Assembly: GCA_024449915.1 (NCBI GenBank)
Contig: JAMZAV010000354.1
Span: 434,001 to 498,000 of the forward strand
Length of the DNA: 64,000 nt
Source of the DNA: Sweltsa coloradensis
Taxonomy: Eukaryota > Arthropoda > Insecta > Plecoptera > Chloroperlidae
Direction: 5' to 3'
In this document: one piece after another, positions 23,851 through 35,320 of the stretch
Numbering within the stretch: position 1 is the stretch's first letter
Layout of the letters: each line of letters starts with the position of its first letter
Notes under the pieces: generated by a model
The model's database searches: none
What the model was told of the DNA's origin: nothing
The model's input: the letters and a program-made list of their open reading frames with translations, nothing else
Translations under genes and position numbers: made by a program

Positions 23851-23984
23851 GACTGGCCCCCGGATATGAAAATAATGAAGTGTCTCCATGTCAGGCGATT
23901 TCCTTATTTCCATGGGAACATGACGTAAACTTCACTTCGAACCAAATCGAGCTCAGAGTCGCATGCATTTTAAATTTGCTCCCA

Positions 23985-24091
<107 letters not shown>

Positions 24092-24098
24092 CACAGAA

Positions 24099-25111
24099 TG
24101 CATCATCCTAAATCAACAATAGCGAGATTGACACTTCCAAGAGAACAAGGAGGACGAGGCCTAATTGATCTGAACAACTTATATTATAAACAACTAGACA
24201 TTTTAAGAAAATATTTTTTACAAAAAGCAACCAATCAACACTGCATAGGGCTGTGGTGCTAGCTGACAAATCATTAACTCCACTCAATCTAGCAAACGAA
24301 AATGTCAATCTACAAGGGAAACTCATAACTGACGCTTCAAAAGAGTTACGTCTCTCAGAAAAGACCCTACACAAGAGACATTATGATGAACTACATAAAG
24401 GTCACGTAGATATTAAAGCATCAAATAGGTAGTTAAACAACGGGGAACTATTTGGAGAAACAGAAGGTTTTATGCTGGCTATTCAAGACAGAGTGATTGC
24501 AACGAAAAATTATAAAAAATACATTATACAAGATGCGACAGTAAACGATCAATGTAGAAAATGTAGTGTAAGGGGTGAAACAATCGAACACATCATATCC
24601 GGGTGCCAGTCACTATGTCAAACGGATTACCTCTACAGACATAACCAAGTAGCTAACATTATTCACCAAAAACTAGCAATCAAGTACAACCTCATTGATA
24701 CACACACACCTTACTACAAATACAAACCGGAGAAAGTACTAGATAGCAAAGATTTCAAATTATATTACGACCGCACAGTTATAACAGACCAAAACTATAC
24801 ATCACAATATACCGGATATAATTATAATTGACAAGAAGAAACAAGAAACTACCCTTATTGACGTTGCTGTCCCAATGTGCCATAACGTCGAGACTACATG
24901 GAAGAAAAAAATTGACAAGTATAGTGAACTTGCAATTGAGATCAAGAAGATGTGGAAACAGAAAAAGGTAAATACAATCCCATACGTGATATCGGCTAAT
25001 GGCATCATACCAAAGAAGCTACATGAAAGCATTAAACAACTAGATCTTCCACCCAATGTTTACATCGAGACTCAAAAGGCAGTAATACTCTCTAATAGCT
25101 CTACCAATTAA
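24099..25111 (+). pseudogene. C-terminal part of R4/Dong-like ORF: zinc knuckle and endonuclease
   Basis: In changing frames: HRMHHPKSTIARLTLPREQG and GRGLIDLNNLYYKQ (24099-24185). Then HRAVVLADKSLTPLNLANEN, LRLSEKTLHKRHYDELHKGH and a TAG near 24430, after which LNNGELFGETEGFMLAIQDR continues. A CxxC...H...C knuckle follows (CRKCSVRGETIEHIISGC, from 24553). After a frameshift near 24800 comes the endonuclease core PD (24812-24817), then 14 residues and D (24860-24862), then VAVPMCHNVETTWKKKIDKY and VISANGIIPKKL. The frame ends SNSSTN-stop at 25111. Frameshifts and a stop show it is inactive, but the PD-(X)14-D residues are kept. Confidence 0.85.
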
Positions 25112-25231
25112 GCTACCGGCACGTTAAGCCGGAGGTTCTGGGTTCGAACCCCAGTCGGGGCAAACTTTTTCGACAACTGCTATGAATCAATAACTATGTC
25201 CTTAAAGCGGGCTTATGCTTAAAAACCATAT
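25097..25231 (+). repeat. LINE 3' region with rearranged tRNA-like sequence
   Basis: 25097-25116 (AGCTCTACCAATTAAGCTAC) is the exact reverse complement of the D-arm segment of the tRNA-like copy at 25392-25411. From 25120 the sequence is in direct order again (CACGTTAAGCCGGAGGTTCT, GGGTTCGAACCCCAG). Then follows a tail of about 70 bases identical to the second copy (CAAACTTTTTCGACAACTGC to AAAAACCATAT). Confidence 0.8.
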
Positions 25232-25385
25232 ATTCGTACTACCCAACTCATGGGAGATGAGATGTGATTGAATTTATCCATGCAATCTTTCAGATTTGAC
25301 AGCTACATTGCCGTCTTCTGTTGGATTTATGTCATGTAAGTCAACAGTCACAACAAATAGCAGTTTCCTAAAGGTTTGTTCTGTG

Positions 25386-25457
25386 GTCCCGGTAGCTTAA
25401 TTGGTAGAGCTATGGCACGTTAAGCCGGAGGTTCTGGGCTCGAACCCCAGTCGGGGC
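25386..25457 (+). tRNA. tRNA-like sequence (SINE head or tRNA pseudogene)
   Basis: 72 bases fold as a cloverleaf. Acceptor GTCCCGG/TCGGGGC pairs with two wobble pairs; the D stem is GCTT/GAGC with TTGGTA in the loop; the anticodon stem GGC/GCC is imperfect; the T arm CTGGG/CCCAG has loop CTCGAAC. The anticodon loop is ACGTTAA, with C instead of T at position 33, so it is probably not a working tRNA. It is followed by AA and the LINE-like tail, and the tail ends in (TAA)n. This suggests a SINE using the 3' end of the neighbouring LINE. Confidence 0.55.
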
Positions 25458-25527
25458 AAACTTTTTCGACAACTGCTATGAATCAATAACTATGTCCTTA
25501 AAGCGGGCTTATGCTTAAAAACCATAT
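25458..25527 (+). repeat. Shared LINE/SINE 3' tail
   Basis: Identical or nearly so to 25162-25231 (ACTTTTTCGACAACTGCTAT, AAAGCGGGCTTATGCTTAAA). It runs straight into the TAA array. Confidence 0.85.
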
Positions 25528-25533
25528 ATTATT

Positions 25534-25595
<62 letters not shown>
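25527..25595. repeat. (TAA)n microsatellite
   Basis: About 20 units, after ATTATTATT at the junction with the tail. Confidence 0.95.
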
Positions 25596-25597
<2 letters not shown>

Positions 25598-25739
25598 CAG
25601 AATAATAAATAATATTTGACTATATTCTAAGGTCACTGTTTTATTCACCATCAACTCTTTCACCAAATCTACAAAAGGTAACATCCAAACTGTGCATTGC
25701 ATATGAATCCCACTTACAGGGATGGGCCTAAAATACAAT

Positions 25740-26140
25740 AATTTGAAAGATAGGCCTAGTCCTAGCTTAAGGAGTCAACTAGCTTCCTTAGAGTGAGTCA
25801 ACTGCATCATTCTCCACAGCTAACTTTGAGTTCTTGCATTCAAACTGTCATGATAGTTTCAAGTTACGTAGCCCTAATATAGCCCTAGGCCTATTAATAA
25901 TTGCTTTTCAAAATAAGCCTAGGCCCTTACGTACTAACAGTTCTTCAAAATATATTTATAACATGAGCCAGGTCAACACAAACAATACAGTTAGGCTTAT
26001 AGAGATATAAAAATAAACATTTAGGCCCTACGATATGATTTAGGCCTATACCCAATTCATAATAACCGATTGTTTGCTATTAACGTTGTATGTTTGTTGT
26101 TATGTTGTTTTTCAATACAAAAGTGATTGATAATAAATAA
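25740..26140. repeat. Second cluster of TAGGCCTA-type words
   Basis: GATAGGCCTAGTCCTAGC, GCCCTAGGCCTATTAATA, AAGCCTAGGCCC and TTTAGGCCTATACCC in 330 bp. They resemble those in the TIR element at 15140-16000. Confidence 0.45.
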
Positions 26141-26144
26141 TTTT

Positions 26145-26200
26145 TGAGGGAAGCCTGCCCAGGGTGCAACTCATGTCCCTCTTCAGCTGCCTAACTATGT
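26145..26200 (-). mobile_element. Family B SINE, reverse, first part
   Basis: GAGGGAAGCCTGCCCAGGGT, then CTATGTTGCGGATAG. It continues at 26610 after an inserted 5S-derived SINE. Confidence 0.75.
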
Positions 26201-26608
26201 TGCGGATAGAAGCCAGCGATTTAGCCGCGGTCGTTTAACCAGTTCTCACTCGAACACTGAAGTTAAGCAACATCGGGCGTGGTCAGGGGTTGAGTGGTTC
26301 GCCGCTCTGCCCTGAAACACACGTACATCGCTGGCTAGAGCAGACTAGGGTTCGAAAGCTTTGTGTGACAGCTTCGTTCTCCTCCTCTCCGCGCCGTCTG
26401 CTCGGCAGTCCGGGTTAGTGGAGGAACCTATATGACTGTAAAAAGTTACACCGTCCTTTCGGATGGGACGTAAAACCGTTGAACCCCTTGGTACTTTTCG
26501 GTAGGAGTAGGCTATGTGCCGGTACCGGGTTTCCCCTCCTCCCTTCTCTATTAAATTTGCTCTAGTGGGCTAGGTACATTGTCTGTTGCAAATAGTGACA
26601 TAATTAAA
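26201..26608 (+). mobile_element. 5S rRNA-derived SINE
   Basis: 26240-26300 follows the internal promoter and core of 5S rRNA: CCAGTTCTCACTCGAACACT, GAAGTTAAGCAACATCGGGC, GTGGTCAGGGGTTGAGTGG. The body has CGTCCTTTCGGATGGGACGT, AAAACCG and GTGCCGGTACCGGGTTTCCC, and the end is an A-rich tail (26595-26606). Inverted AGCCAGCGAT (about 26211) and ATCGCTGGCT (about 26326) enclose the 5S part. This is the SINE3 type, transcribed by RNA polymerase III from a type 1 promoter. It interrupts a family B SINE. Confidence 0.85.
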
Positions 26609-26785
26609 AAAAAAAACAATTGTGAAGGGATGTCCGAGGGCTGTTTAAGAGGACTCAGACCCTTGCATTCGCATTAAACGACTGAGGAAAACCTCGGAAT
26701 AAACCTTCATCAGGATTGCCGGTCTCGACGGGGTTTGAACCTGGGACCTCCCGAATCAGAGTCGAACGCTTAACGCTCGAGCCAA
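26609..26785 (-). mobile_element. Family B SINE, reverse, second part
   Basis: CAATTGTGAAGGGATGTCCG, GGCTGTTTAAGAGGACTCAG, GATTGCCGGTCTCGACGGGG, CTGGGACCTCCCGAATCAGA, GCTTAACGCTCGAGCCAA. The head (tRNA-like) is at the high-coordinate end. Confidence 0.85.
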
Positions 26786-27417
26786 ACAAAACAAAAAAAC
26801 AAAAGAACAAAAACAAAACCAGTAACTATTTTTTCCGGCAGAGTCAAATGGAAACGCTCGCTTCGCTCGCTTAACTAGACTCGCTTTAAAAACAGATTTT
26901 CATTATTCATTTGGTCAGAAAGTAAAACACTGCAATGTTCCCATATTTTTACTGACATTTTTCTAAACAAGATAAACAATAGTTTTTAATCTACCAGTAT
27001 GACCTTAGATAACAGTAATTCGATAACAATAGCAAGTTGCTCGTGTGTGAAAAGAAGAGCATATTTTGCTAATATACCTGAGGGAATAGCTATTTCAAAA
27101 TTGTGAAATGCGTCCCGGTTAAATTACCTCTAAAATGCAAATAAATACGAGGTAATTTGAACTTGCGGCCGTCATTTTCACGAAGCACGCAGTACATTAA
27201 ACGAGAAAGCCTTCCAGTGTTTCATTTGCACGCATCATCATAACCGCGATCATATTCAGAAGGAAATTATATTTAGGCGCAACGCACAGATAATGATAAC
27301 ATAGGAGCCACATGAGTAGGGAGAATGAAATATGATAACAAATATAGGTACATTGCTATACATTTTGTCTCAAATTTATGAACATTTTCCCTAAAACAAA
27401 CACAGATACGGGATTTT

Positions 27418-27700
27418 CCCACAAAGGGAGCGAAGCTTGTCATTATTCAACACTTTTTCTAGCGTTCAATTCTCAGTGGCTGTGTCTGCCCCTCTTCTGA
27501 CTAGGCATATTTATGTAAGGACAATTGTGGAGGGATGTCCAAGGGCTGTTTAAGAGGACTGAATCCCTTGCATTCGCCTCAGAAAAAAACTCAGAAAAAA
27601 CTTTGGTCAGGATTGCCGATCTCGACGGGATTCGAACCCGGAACCTCCCGAATCAGAGTAAGCGCTAAGCACTCGAGCCAACACTGTCGGTAGTTCTACA
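27418..27700 (-). mobile_element. Family B SINE, reverse, next to a family C end
   Basis: 27524-27690: GACAATTGTGGAGGGATGTC, CAAGGGCTGTTTAAGAGGAC, GATTGCCGATCTCGACGGGA, TTCGAACCCGGAACCTCCCG and CGAGCCAACACTGTCGGTA. At 27423-27440 the word AAAGGGAGCGAAGCTTG is a family C terminus without its body. Confidence 0.75.
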
Positions 27701-27763
27701 TGTGTAGAAATTCCCTCCGTCTCCTGACGTCAAGGCAGGGAGGAACAGGAACAGGCAGGTGTT

Positions 27764-27765
<2 letters not shown>

Positions 27766-27798
<33 letters not shown>
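27766..27798. repeat. (GA)n microsatellite
   Basis: About 16 units, immediately before the first family F copy. Confidence 0.95.
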
Positions 27799-27801
<3 letters not shown>

Positions 27802-28030
27802 ATTGATTGAGGTCTTTATTTTAAGGCAGGGTTAAGGCTAGTTAAACCTTATCTTCCATCCAACCTTTAAGGAGTTACATTACATTTTGTATGTTGTTGA
27901 TAATATCAATAATAACTATACTAGGGCCTACTGCTACTACTATTAATAATAATGATAATGAAGGCCCAATGAAAATTATAGATAATTAGAACATATAGTA
28001 ATTGGCCTGGATACAAATTACAGATAATTA
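27799..28030 (+). repeat. Family F repeat, copy 1
   Basis: GGTCTTTATTTTAAGGCAGG, GTTAAGGCTAGTTAAACCTT, ATCTTCCATCCAACCTTTAA. The same order of words is found 280 bp downstream. Confidence 0.7.
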
Positions 28031-28052
28031 AAAACATAAACATTTGAAATTA

Positions 28053-28250
28053 TGATGAGAGAGAGAGAGATAGATAGATAGATAATCGTCTTTATTTTCC
28101 AGGCGGGATTAAGGCCAGCTAAACCTTTTCTTCCATCCAACCTTTAATTTAAATACATTTTCAGATTTCTAATTTGTTAATAACAATTTTGAATTTACAA
28201 TAAATATTTGATAAAATAACATTAATTTACATTTTTAAAGCGCATAAACT
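28053..28250 (+). repeat. Family F repeat, copy 2
   Basis: It is again preceded by (GA)n, here mixed with GATA, and then has CGTCTTTATTTTCCAGGCGG, GATTAAGGCCAGCTAAACCT, TTTCTTCCATCCAACCTTTA. Confidence 0.7.
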
Positions 28251-28419
28251 ATACATATTACACATTTTTTATACTATCATTCATATCATAATTATTAAGT
28301 GAATTGTCTACAGAAGTTAAAATCAAGAAAAAGCTTATTATTGTGAGTTTAAACATATTGTGCATGTTGTTATTTGTCAGTATTCCCATGGCATTTTTTG
28401 AAATAAAGTTCAGCAGAGT

Positions 28420-28429
<10 letters not shown>

Positions 28430-28483
<54 letters not shown>
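28430..28483. repeat. (GA)n microsatellite
   Basis: About 26 units, 120 bp away from the S4-S5 exon on its intron side. The open frame running through it is an artefact of the repeat. Confidence 0.95.
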
Positions 28484-28487
<4 letters not shown>

Positions 28488-28599
28488 CCGGCGCTGATTA
28501 TGTCTTGTTCATGAACATTAGTGGAAACGGCCACTTATATTACAAAATAATTTATGTATCTATTTTTGTAGCTCAAGCGTACTAAAGCCATGTTCGTCA

Positions 28600-28773
<174 letters not shown>

Positions 28774-29311
28774 CTAGAGAAACTAGAGCAAGGGACGATG
28801 ACGACGAAGGAGGACATATTTGAAAGTATATATAGTGGCATTCAAAAACAATATGATTGCAAAGACACTGTCTACTTATATTTAACAACAAAATAAATTA
28901 ACATTCGTCATTGGCTACAAGTATTTTAAAGCAGTATTTATTTAAACAATTCTTTGTCGCTTCAATAATGTTTTTATGTGCGTTTTTGCTCATATTGTCG
29001 ACGGGCTCGTTGTAATTTGTAGTGTTGACATACAATATAATTAAAATTCTGGTAATTATGAAAGAAGGCACATAAAATGTAACAATTTCTATCAATAGGG
29101 GATACCGCAAAACAAAAAAAACAAACAAAAAAACAAACACTTGGATCGCCTGCTAGAGAAAAACAACAAAAAGTCCAACATTGATTTTTTTACAAGATGA
29201 CGATTTTAACTTAGTTTTGTGTTCAGGGACATCCCCTAAGTAGTAGGAGTAGTAATATTAATTTTATTTTAGCAATTGTTATTTTCGTACAATAGCACAA
29301 TAATAATTCTT

Positions 29312-29940
29312 GCGTCCGCGGTGGCTGATACTATTAGGGAGCTGGTCCGAAGCGTATGCCATTATCAGGACGCTGGTTCGAACCCGTCGGGGAACATTCC
29401 CATTCCCTTTGACAACCTCCCCGAAGACGACGACAATAACAACACGGACAATGACACAGACGAAGACGACCACGACGTGGGGGAACCACCAACCCCTGCC
29501 CTCCCCATACCCTCCTTTGCCCTGTCCTTAGCCCGAGTCCGGCCTGATTTCGTCACAGGCCACAGACCCTCCCCGACCCGACCCCGGCCATGATCCCGCC
29601 CCGGCCCCTTGCCCCCGGCCACCTACTCCCATGCCCTCCTCTTGCTTGTGGCTGGTTCTGACCAGCACAAGCCTGTCCACCCCGCGTCTCCCCACGTCAC
29701 CCCTTACGTTCCTCCCATTTGGAAAATATATTGTTATAAACTAACTAATAAACAACTACATTATCACAGGAGGCGCAATATGACCTAACGGTTGACGCGT
29801 CCTTAAACCTAATAAACATCAAACAACAGCGTGGCTTGTTCTGACCAGCATGGGCCCCTCCTCCCCATGTCCCCAAAGCTAGAGTAGCGCATTATGACCT
29901 AACGGTTGACGCGCCCTTAATCCAAATAAACCAAAAAACC
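29312..29940 (+). repeat. tRNA-like head with C-rich body, possible SINE
   Basis: 29318-29396 has CGGTGGCTGATACTATTAGG (A-box-like) and GACGCTGGTTCGAACCCGTC (B-box-like). A C-rich segment to 29700 follows. Two copies of TGACCTAACGGTTGACGCG, (T/C)CCTTAA (29779 and 29897) are 118 bp apart. The three overlapping open frames here differ in composition by phase and look like chance in GC-rich DNA. Confidence 0.5.
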
Positions 29941-32900
29941 GTTCAAGGCACGGGTTTTTGTAATTGTCTTTCACACTCATCGTCTCGAATAGCAATTCAA
30001 TAATTCAACCATCATAATTCATCACAAAATTCAATACAAAAATCAAATCACAGTAAAAAAGACATAGCCCTCAAGTTTGATTGAGGAACATTAAATGTCT
30101 GGTTCAAAATCTAATAACCCTGCACTAAATCCTCCATTGAAAAGGAATAAAACCAATTAATGAAACAACGGAGCAAAGCACGTAAAACAATCAAATTAAT
30201 GAGTTTATAACTGAGCAATATTCTTAATTGTAATACTGGGAACAAAGGTAGGATTTTCGTCGCTAAATACATTTTTAGAGACAAAGCTTTGAATGAGTTT
30301 ACAATTAAATACCCTGTTCAGGGGGGTGGAATAATAAGACAAAATTAGCATCGTGAATGAAATTGAATGGAACGGAGAAAATAATTTATTAGTCAGTTTA
30401 ATCATCTGTGAACAAAACGCCTGAAAAAATATTGCTATTAAATTCATGCCAATTTGCCAGACACGAAAAATAGCACATTTAAAAGTGTAATCTGTCTTTT
30501 CCTCTCTGCCACTCTGAAGCCTGAATCTGGTTCCTGTTTCGTTGTCTGTCTCATTGTCAAATATAATTATAGTAAGAGCGGATTTAAGACAACGACAAGT
30601 AAATCTTGAACTTTTTTGGGGCATTGTGCCATCCAGAGGACATTGAATTTGAACTGACCATCAATATTAAGAAACAGTTTTAAAAGATTCATTTGGTAGT
30701 AGAAGACGGCATAAAGGTGGGGGGTAAATACTCTGATAATTCAATTATTTTCTACAATTTGCATTTTATTTTCTTACGTTATTTTGCAAATAAATAAAAT
30801 ACTTTGGTACTCGATGACAAGAAGTAATTTATTTATTTATTTATTTATTTAACGTCTATCCTATTCAGTTATAAAAACTGATTTACAAAGGAGGACAACG
30901 TACAAAAGAGGACGAATTATTATAGTGGGATATCGAAATATTTATTTATTAGAAGGAAAAATGAAAAATCCATAAATTTGTTGAAATTAGTATCTTTAGT
31001 ATCTTTAAATATTTATTTAATATTTCATAGTATTTCAGCGAGGAAAATCAGAACCAGATTTTGTAGAATACGTTTAGTGCGATGTGATTTGTAATTATCA
31101 TCGGGTCTATGAAACTGACGAGACGTTTGATCATTAGTGGAAGAGTAGACAGTCGATTAGTTACGAATTTAAACTGAAGAAACCCCTTCCTATGTTTGAA
31201 GTAAGTATTGTTGCTGGACCGAATAGATCCGAGGCATTTCAAGGTAGGGGCTACAACTACTTACATGGTTTACTTACACAGACAGTGGCGTTACTACGGG
31301 GGAGGGGGCGAAGAGGAGTAACCGCCATCCTAAATTTGGACAGAGGGGGGGGGGGGGCGAGGGGGACACAATTTTGAGTCAATATTTTGTAAACTGACAA
31401 TCTTCACAGTTTTATTAATTATCGATAAAACCAAGTAAAATACCACCATTTACAATATTAAAAATTAAACTAAACTGGAGCTACGCTCCCCAGACCCGCA
31501 CTAGCTGGGGGGCTCCCCTATTGTACCAGGATACAAACTTTTCCCGGCGTTTTTTTTTCATGGTCAATGTTCGCTCCCCGCCCCCTCCCCCAACAATAAA
31601 AACAAGGGCTATAGTAACTCCACTGGCTACAGGGTCTACCATGAAAGTCTACTCACAAGGTCACCCATATGGTTTATCGGTGAATCGGTGTGGTACTCTT
31701 GATATATCACACAAGGTTGACGGGGTAATGCTGTGGCGGGGGTGAACGTTACTAATTCGAAGAGAGTGATGGAGCTTAAATAATTCTAGAGCTGGGCAAC
31801 AGCTTGGAGTAAAGTACTGACCTGCACAAAAACATCGACACACGCTGAATTGATAAAACATTCAAAATATACATTTTTACTATTTTAGTCAGTAAGTTCT
31901 GATTCGCATTAAACGGAATTGTAACTCGTTCTGTATCCATATGTTATTGTAGGAAACCACAAACTACTTAACATGATGCTATGAGCCTATATGAAAATAT
32001 AAATTACTACTAAAAATAAGGAAGTATATTATGCTAAATCGGAAATATTAGTTCAAACCAAAGGTTCGACGAGTTAATTGATAAGAAATTTCTAGTTTTC
32101 AACTTGCGTATAGTTCAATTTTCAAAAGTTGGGAAGTTCAATAATTTTATCAGGTAGTAATTGTGGTAGTAATTCATCACAATTAAATATTGACTCGTTT
32201 CTGGAGCGGTAAAGATAAAACAGTTAGTTTCTAATTTAAAAATATATATATTAACACTGCATTTTACCGAACATTCATGTGGTTCTAGACTGCTACTTCG
32301 CGATCGCGTCTTCATTCAATGTTTTTGAGACCATCTTCACCCCAATCGGGCTTTCTTGTTTCTCGTTTTGACGTGAATTCTTTTCTCTCTTTGTCTTTGT
32401 AGGCTTCACTCGCCAGACAAAAATGATGACGTGTTCAACATCGTCAGGAAATGAAAGTGATGAAAACGAAAAAAAATCATTTCCAAAATAATGGTTGTTT
32501 TATCTTTCCCCGCTTCCCAGACACTATGGTTCAATTCAACGGTTTTATATTTCACAATTTCACAATTTCGAAATATTTTTATGATTTATCTACCCGTCCA
32601 ATATTCCAAGAGACTTTGATATATATTTGCATATACGTTCATTTTGAAGACGTTGTATAGACTTTTCAACTTTGTTGAGCGATATTTCTACCCCCACCAA
32701 ACACATCGGTTGGCAATGGCAAATAGCTTAATCAAGACTCTTCGAAATAAACATTTTCATCATTTTCTTTCATTTGAAACGGTTCACATTGGCGAAACTC
32801 TAAGAAAGTAGAATGCAAGTTCGAAATAAAGGAAATGAATCGTGCCCTGTGGATCCAACGAATTCAAGACGTGCTCTTTACATTGCAATATGAACACGAG

Positions 32901-33115
32901 TCGTATTCTTATGAAACTTTTGTTCGCTCAGAAAAGATATTCGGCTTTGCGCAACCTTGCATACGAGCGTGCTTAGTAATATCACTGATTTAAATGAGAA
33001 CAGGGAAAATTTCTCCGCAAAGTTTTAGAATGAAACAACTTAACTTTTTTGCTACAAATCGTAAGGAATTTGAATTCAATTCGCAAAGAGATTCGCTTGA
33101 TGCCCTTTAAATGAG
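29941..33115. other. Intronic sequence with few features
   Basis: No gene. A (TTTA)n stretch is at 30825-30850 and a G-rich tract at 31300-31370 (13 consecutive G). CCCCCGCCCCCTCCCCC-like sequence is at 31575-31592. The 139-codon frame at 30205-30624 (minus) has no recognisable domain. Confidence 0.4.
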
Positions 33116-33124
33116 ATTTAGTCT

Positions 33125-33330
33125 TGAAACACCTCAACGGCAATTCAGACTGAAAGTTTTTTACACCTCAACGGCAATTCAGACTGAAAGTTTTTTCCAA
33201 GTTTTCAATCCAGTCTTTAACGTGAATGTCATGTATTATATCCTCTCAAATCAATTCCTCAATTAATGTAACACCATGACTACTCATTAGCCACCTAAAG
33301 AAGGTCACACCAGGTAAACTGTAGACTGAC
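33125..33330 (+). repeat. Family B-like body with 31-bp tandem duplication
   Basis: CACCTCAACGGCAATTCAGA, CTGAAAGTTTTTT occurs twice in direct succession. It is followed by a decayed family B body (CAAGTTTTCAATCCAGTCTT, ATTAGCCACCTAAAGAAGG). Confidence 0.6.
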
Positions 33331-33649
33331 TGACCCTTAGTGCTATGACCTTAGAGCAGGCAATCATACTTGTTCCCCTTTTACTTTATGTTAGTTCTTT
33401 TTCACATTGAGGCTGTACCAAATGATGAGCTAGGAGTGAATCTCATGTTTCGCTTTCCAGTTCTTGTCAAATGTAACCGGAGCTCGCTTCGACCTCTGGG
33501 TCCGGATTTCTGTTATTTTCAACCCTTAACTCTTACCCAGGGGTTAAATTGTAACCCTGTCCTAACCCTCCAGGATAAAGCTGAATTTCAGTACAAGTGT
33601 AGTACAAGTACAAGTGATGTGTGTGTGTGTAACACTTGTACTATAATAG

Positions 33650-33949
33650 TGCATTTTTTGCGTGTTTGAGAGTATACTTGTGAACAGTTTCAAGACACGA
33701 TGTTACAAACGGCCATTTTATAGATTGGTACGATGCTCCAGTATCTATGTGGAACAAAAACAAAGCAGGTTAAAGCCGATTTAAGAAATTTCCCAAAACA
33801 CCAATTCACACAAATTTCTGGATCAGAAAAATGAAAAAAATCGTGTAAAATCACAGTCACAAGATATAATATTTTAAACGGTCATTCTGGTGTAGTATTA
33901 TGCTATAGATTATATGTGGTAAAAACTAATTTTTGATGTTAAATCCCCT
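33650..33949 (+). mobile_element. Family D element, 5' truncated
   Basis: The last 300 bp of the family: GAACAGTTTCAAGACACGAT, GGTACGATGCTCCAGTATCT, CACAGTCACAAGATATAAT. It ends AAATCCCCT next to TTAA (33950-33953). Confidence 0.75.
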
Positions 33950-33954
33950 TTAAG

Positions 33955-34090
33955 AGAACTCAATCCCAGCGTTCGCATTATATAACTGAAGAACACCTTG
34001 GAATAACTTTCAGTCAGGTTTGCCGGTGGTGGGTATCGAACACGCGACTTCACGATTCAGAGTCTCGTGCGTTACGCTTGGCTACATCTA
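33955..34090 (-). mobile_element. Family B SINE, reverse, partial
   Basis: TTTCAGTCAGGTTTGCCGGT, GGTATCGAACACGCGACTTC, GATTCAGAGTCTCGTGCGTT. It directly abuts the family D element. Confidence 0.65.
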
Positions 34091-34524
34091 CATCAGGCAG
34101 TTTGTAGGTACGTTCTGTAGGTTAGAACATCTTCGTCTTCAGGTGGATTTGTTCAGACAACAAGTAAATAGATTTTCAATCTTTTTATTTCTTCACACTT
34201 TTTCCCAGCCAACCGAAAGAAAGTTTAGAAGATGAACCAATATTATTATGATTGCTTTTTGTGTGCTTTTAAAATCCGGTAGATAAAGTGACACGCACGT
34301 ACTGGAAAGCCTTGCAGCAGACGATTGGTTGCTTCCAGTGAGTTTTATTCCTTGCGACTATAAGGTTAACAAAATAAATGCATTTCAAATCCCCAAAGAC
34401 AACATAACTATCTCCACAATTTACAGCCTCCAATCATTCTGAACCACGTATAGAAATCAATAATAAGAAACGTGCGAAATTTGCGTTTTGCATAATATAT
34501 GCTAAATAGCAAGTAGGCTTACAC

Positions 34525-34706
34525 GCTCTTTATCAATATTTATTTGTGATATTTCGACTTTACCCTTCAGTTTGAAAAAGATTTTTGAACAAAAGTCGAA
34601 TTATCACAAATAAATATATGTTGTTAATTTTCCTTTGCCAACCTCCAGTTTGAAAAAGAGTTTTGAATAAAAGTCGAAATATCACAAATACATGTTGATA
34701 AAGAGC
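34525..34706. mobile_element. Short MITE, 182 bp
   Basis: Inverted ends GCTCTTTATCAA and TTGATAAAGAGC with extended complementarity (TTTGTGATATTTCGACTTT/AAAGTCGAAATATCACAAA). The inner part is duplicated: GTTTGAAAAAGA(G)TTTTGAA(T/C)AAAAGTCGAA occurs twice about 78 bp apart. Confidence 0.7.
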
Positions 34707-35073
34707 AATGTTATGTCCAATAAACACTTATTTAAAGTATTAATACCTGTTCTACAAGTTTATTTATCTATGCTAACACGATGATTGAAAATGCTTCAAA
34801 ATACATATTATTTACTAATATTACGGTTGTACGTTGCTACGGGAATTACTTCAACCTTGGTTTTAAAAGATTGTGAATGAATTGGAATTGTTTTTTTGGT
34901 GGAAGAAAATCCTGTCATACGGTTGAAAAAGTGAACAAGAATTTATAAATTCACTAAAATCTTCAAAACTTTGAGCACTTATAGTATCAGTACCACACAC
35001 GTATTATCCATATCCACGATAAAATTATGAAAATAGTATAAATATCACATTTACAAACTTAAATTTAAAAAAC

Positions 35074-35320
35074 TTGGAGCGAATCTACTTAACAGATCGA
35101 CGAAGAATAAAATAAAATAATTCGTAATGAGTTGATATTTTTGGTGGAGGCGCCGGGTCAAATTTTCAAACTGTCTGGGGAGTAAGCCACTCCTCCGCTA
35201 GGGTCAACAAAAAATAACGCATGACAATCGGACGTCGTGTTCGGTTTTATCGTGAGACGTGACACACGCTCTGATAGACGGACAGAAGAGTGATGATTAT
35301 ATATAAGCTTCGTTCCCTAA
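35074..35320 (+). mobile_element. Family C TIR element
   Basis: Termini TTGGAGCGAATCT and GCTTCGTTCCCTAA. The 16-mer GGTGGAGGCGCCGGGT is at 35143-35158, with CAATCGGACGTCGTGTTCGG and TTATCGTGAGACGTGACACA. Confidence 0.75.

Noticed and set aside
29276..29622. Four overlapping frames on both strands in GC-rich DNA
   Set aside because: All phases are open because of composition; the segment reads better as a tRNA-headed repeat.
30205..30624. Minus-strand frame of 139 codons
   Set aside because: No domain, no flanking splice context and intronic position; likely chance in low-stop sequence.
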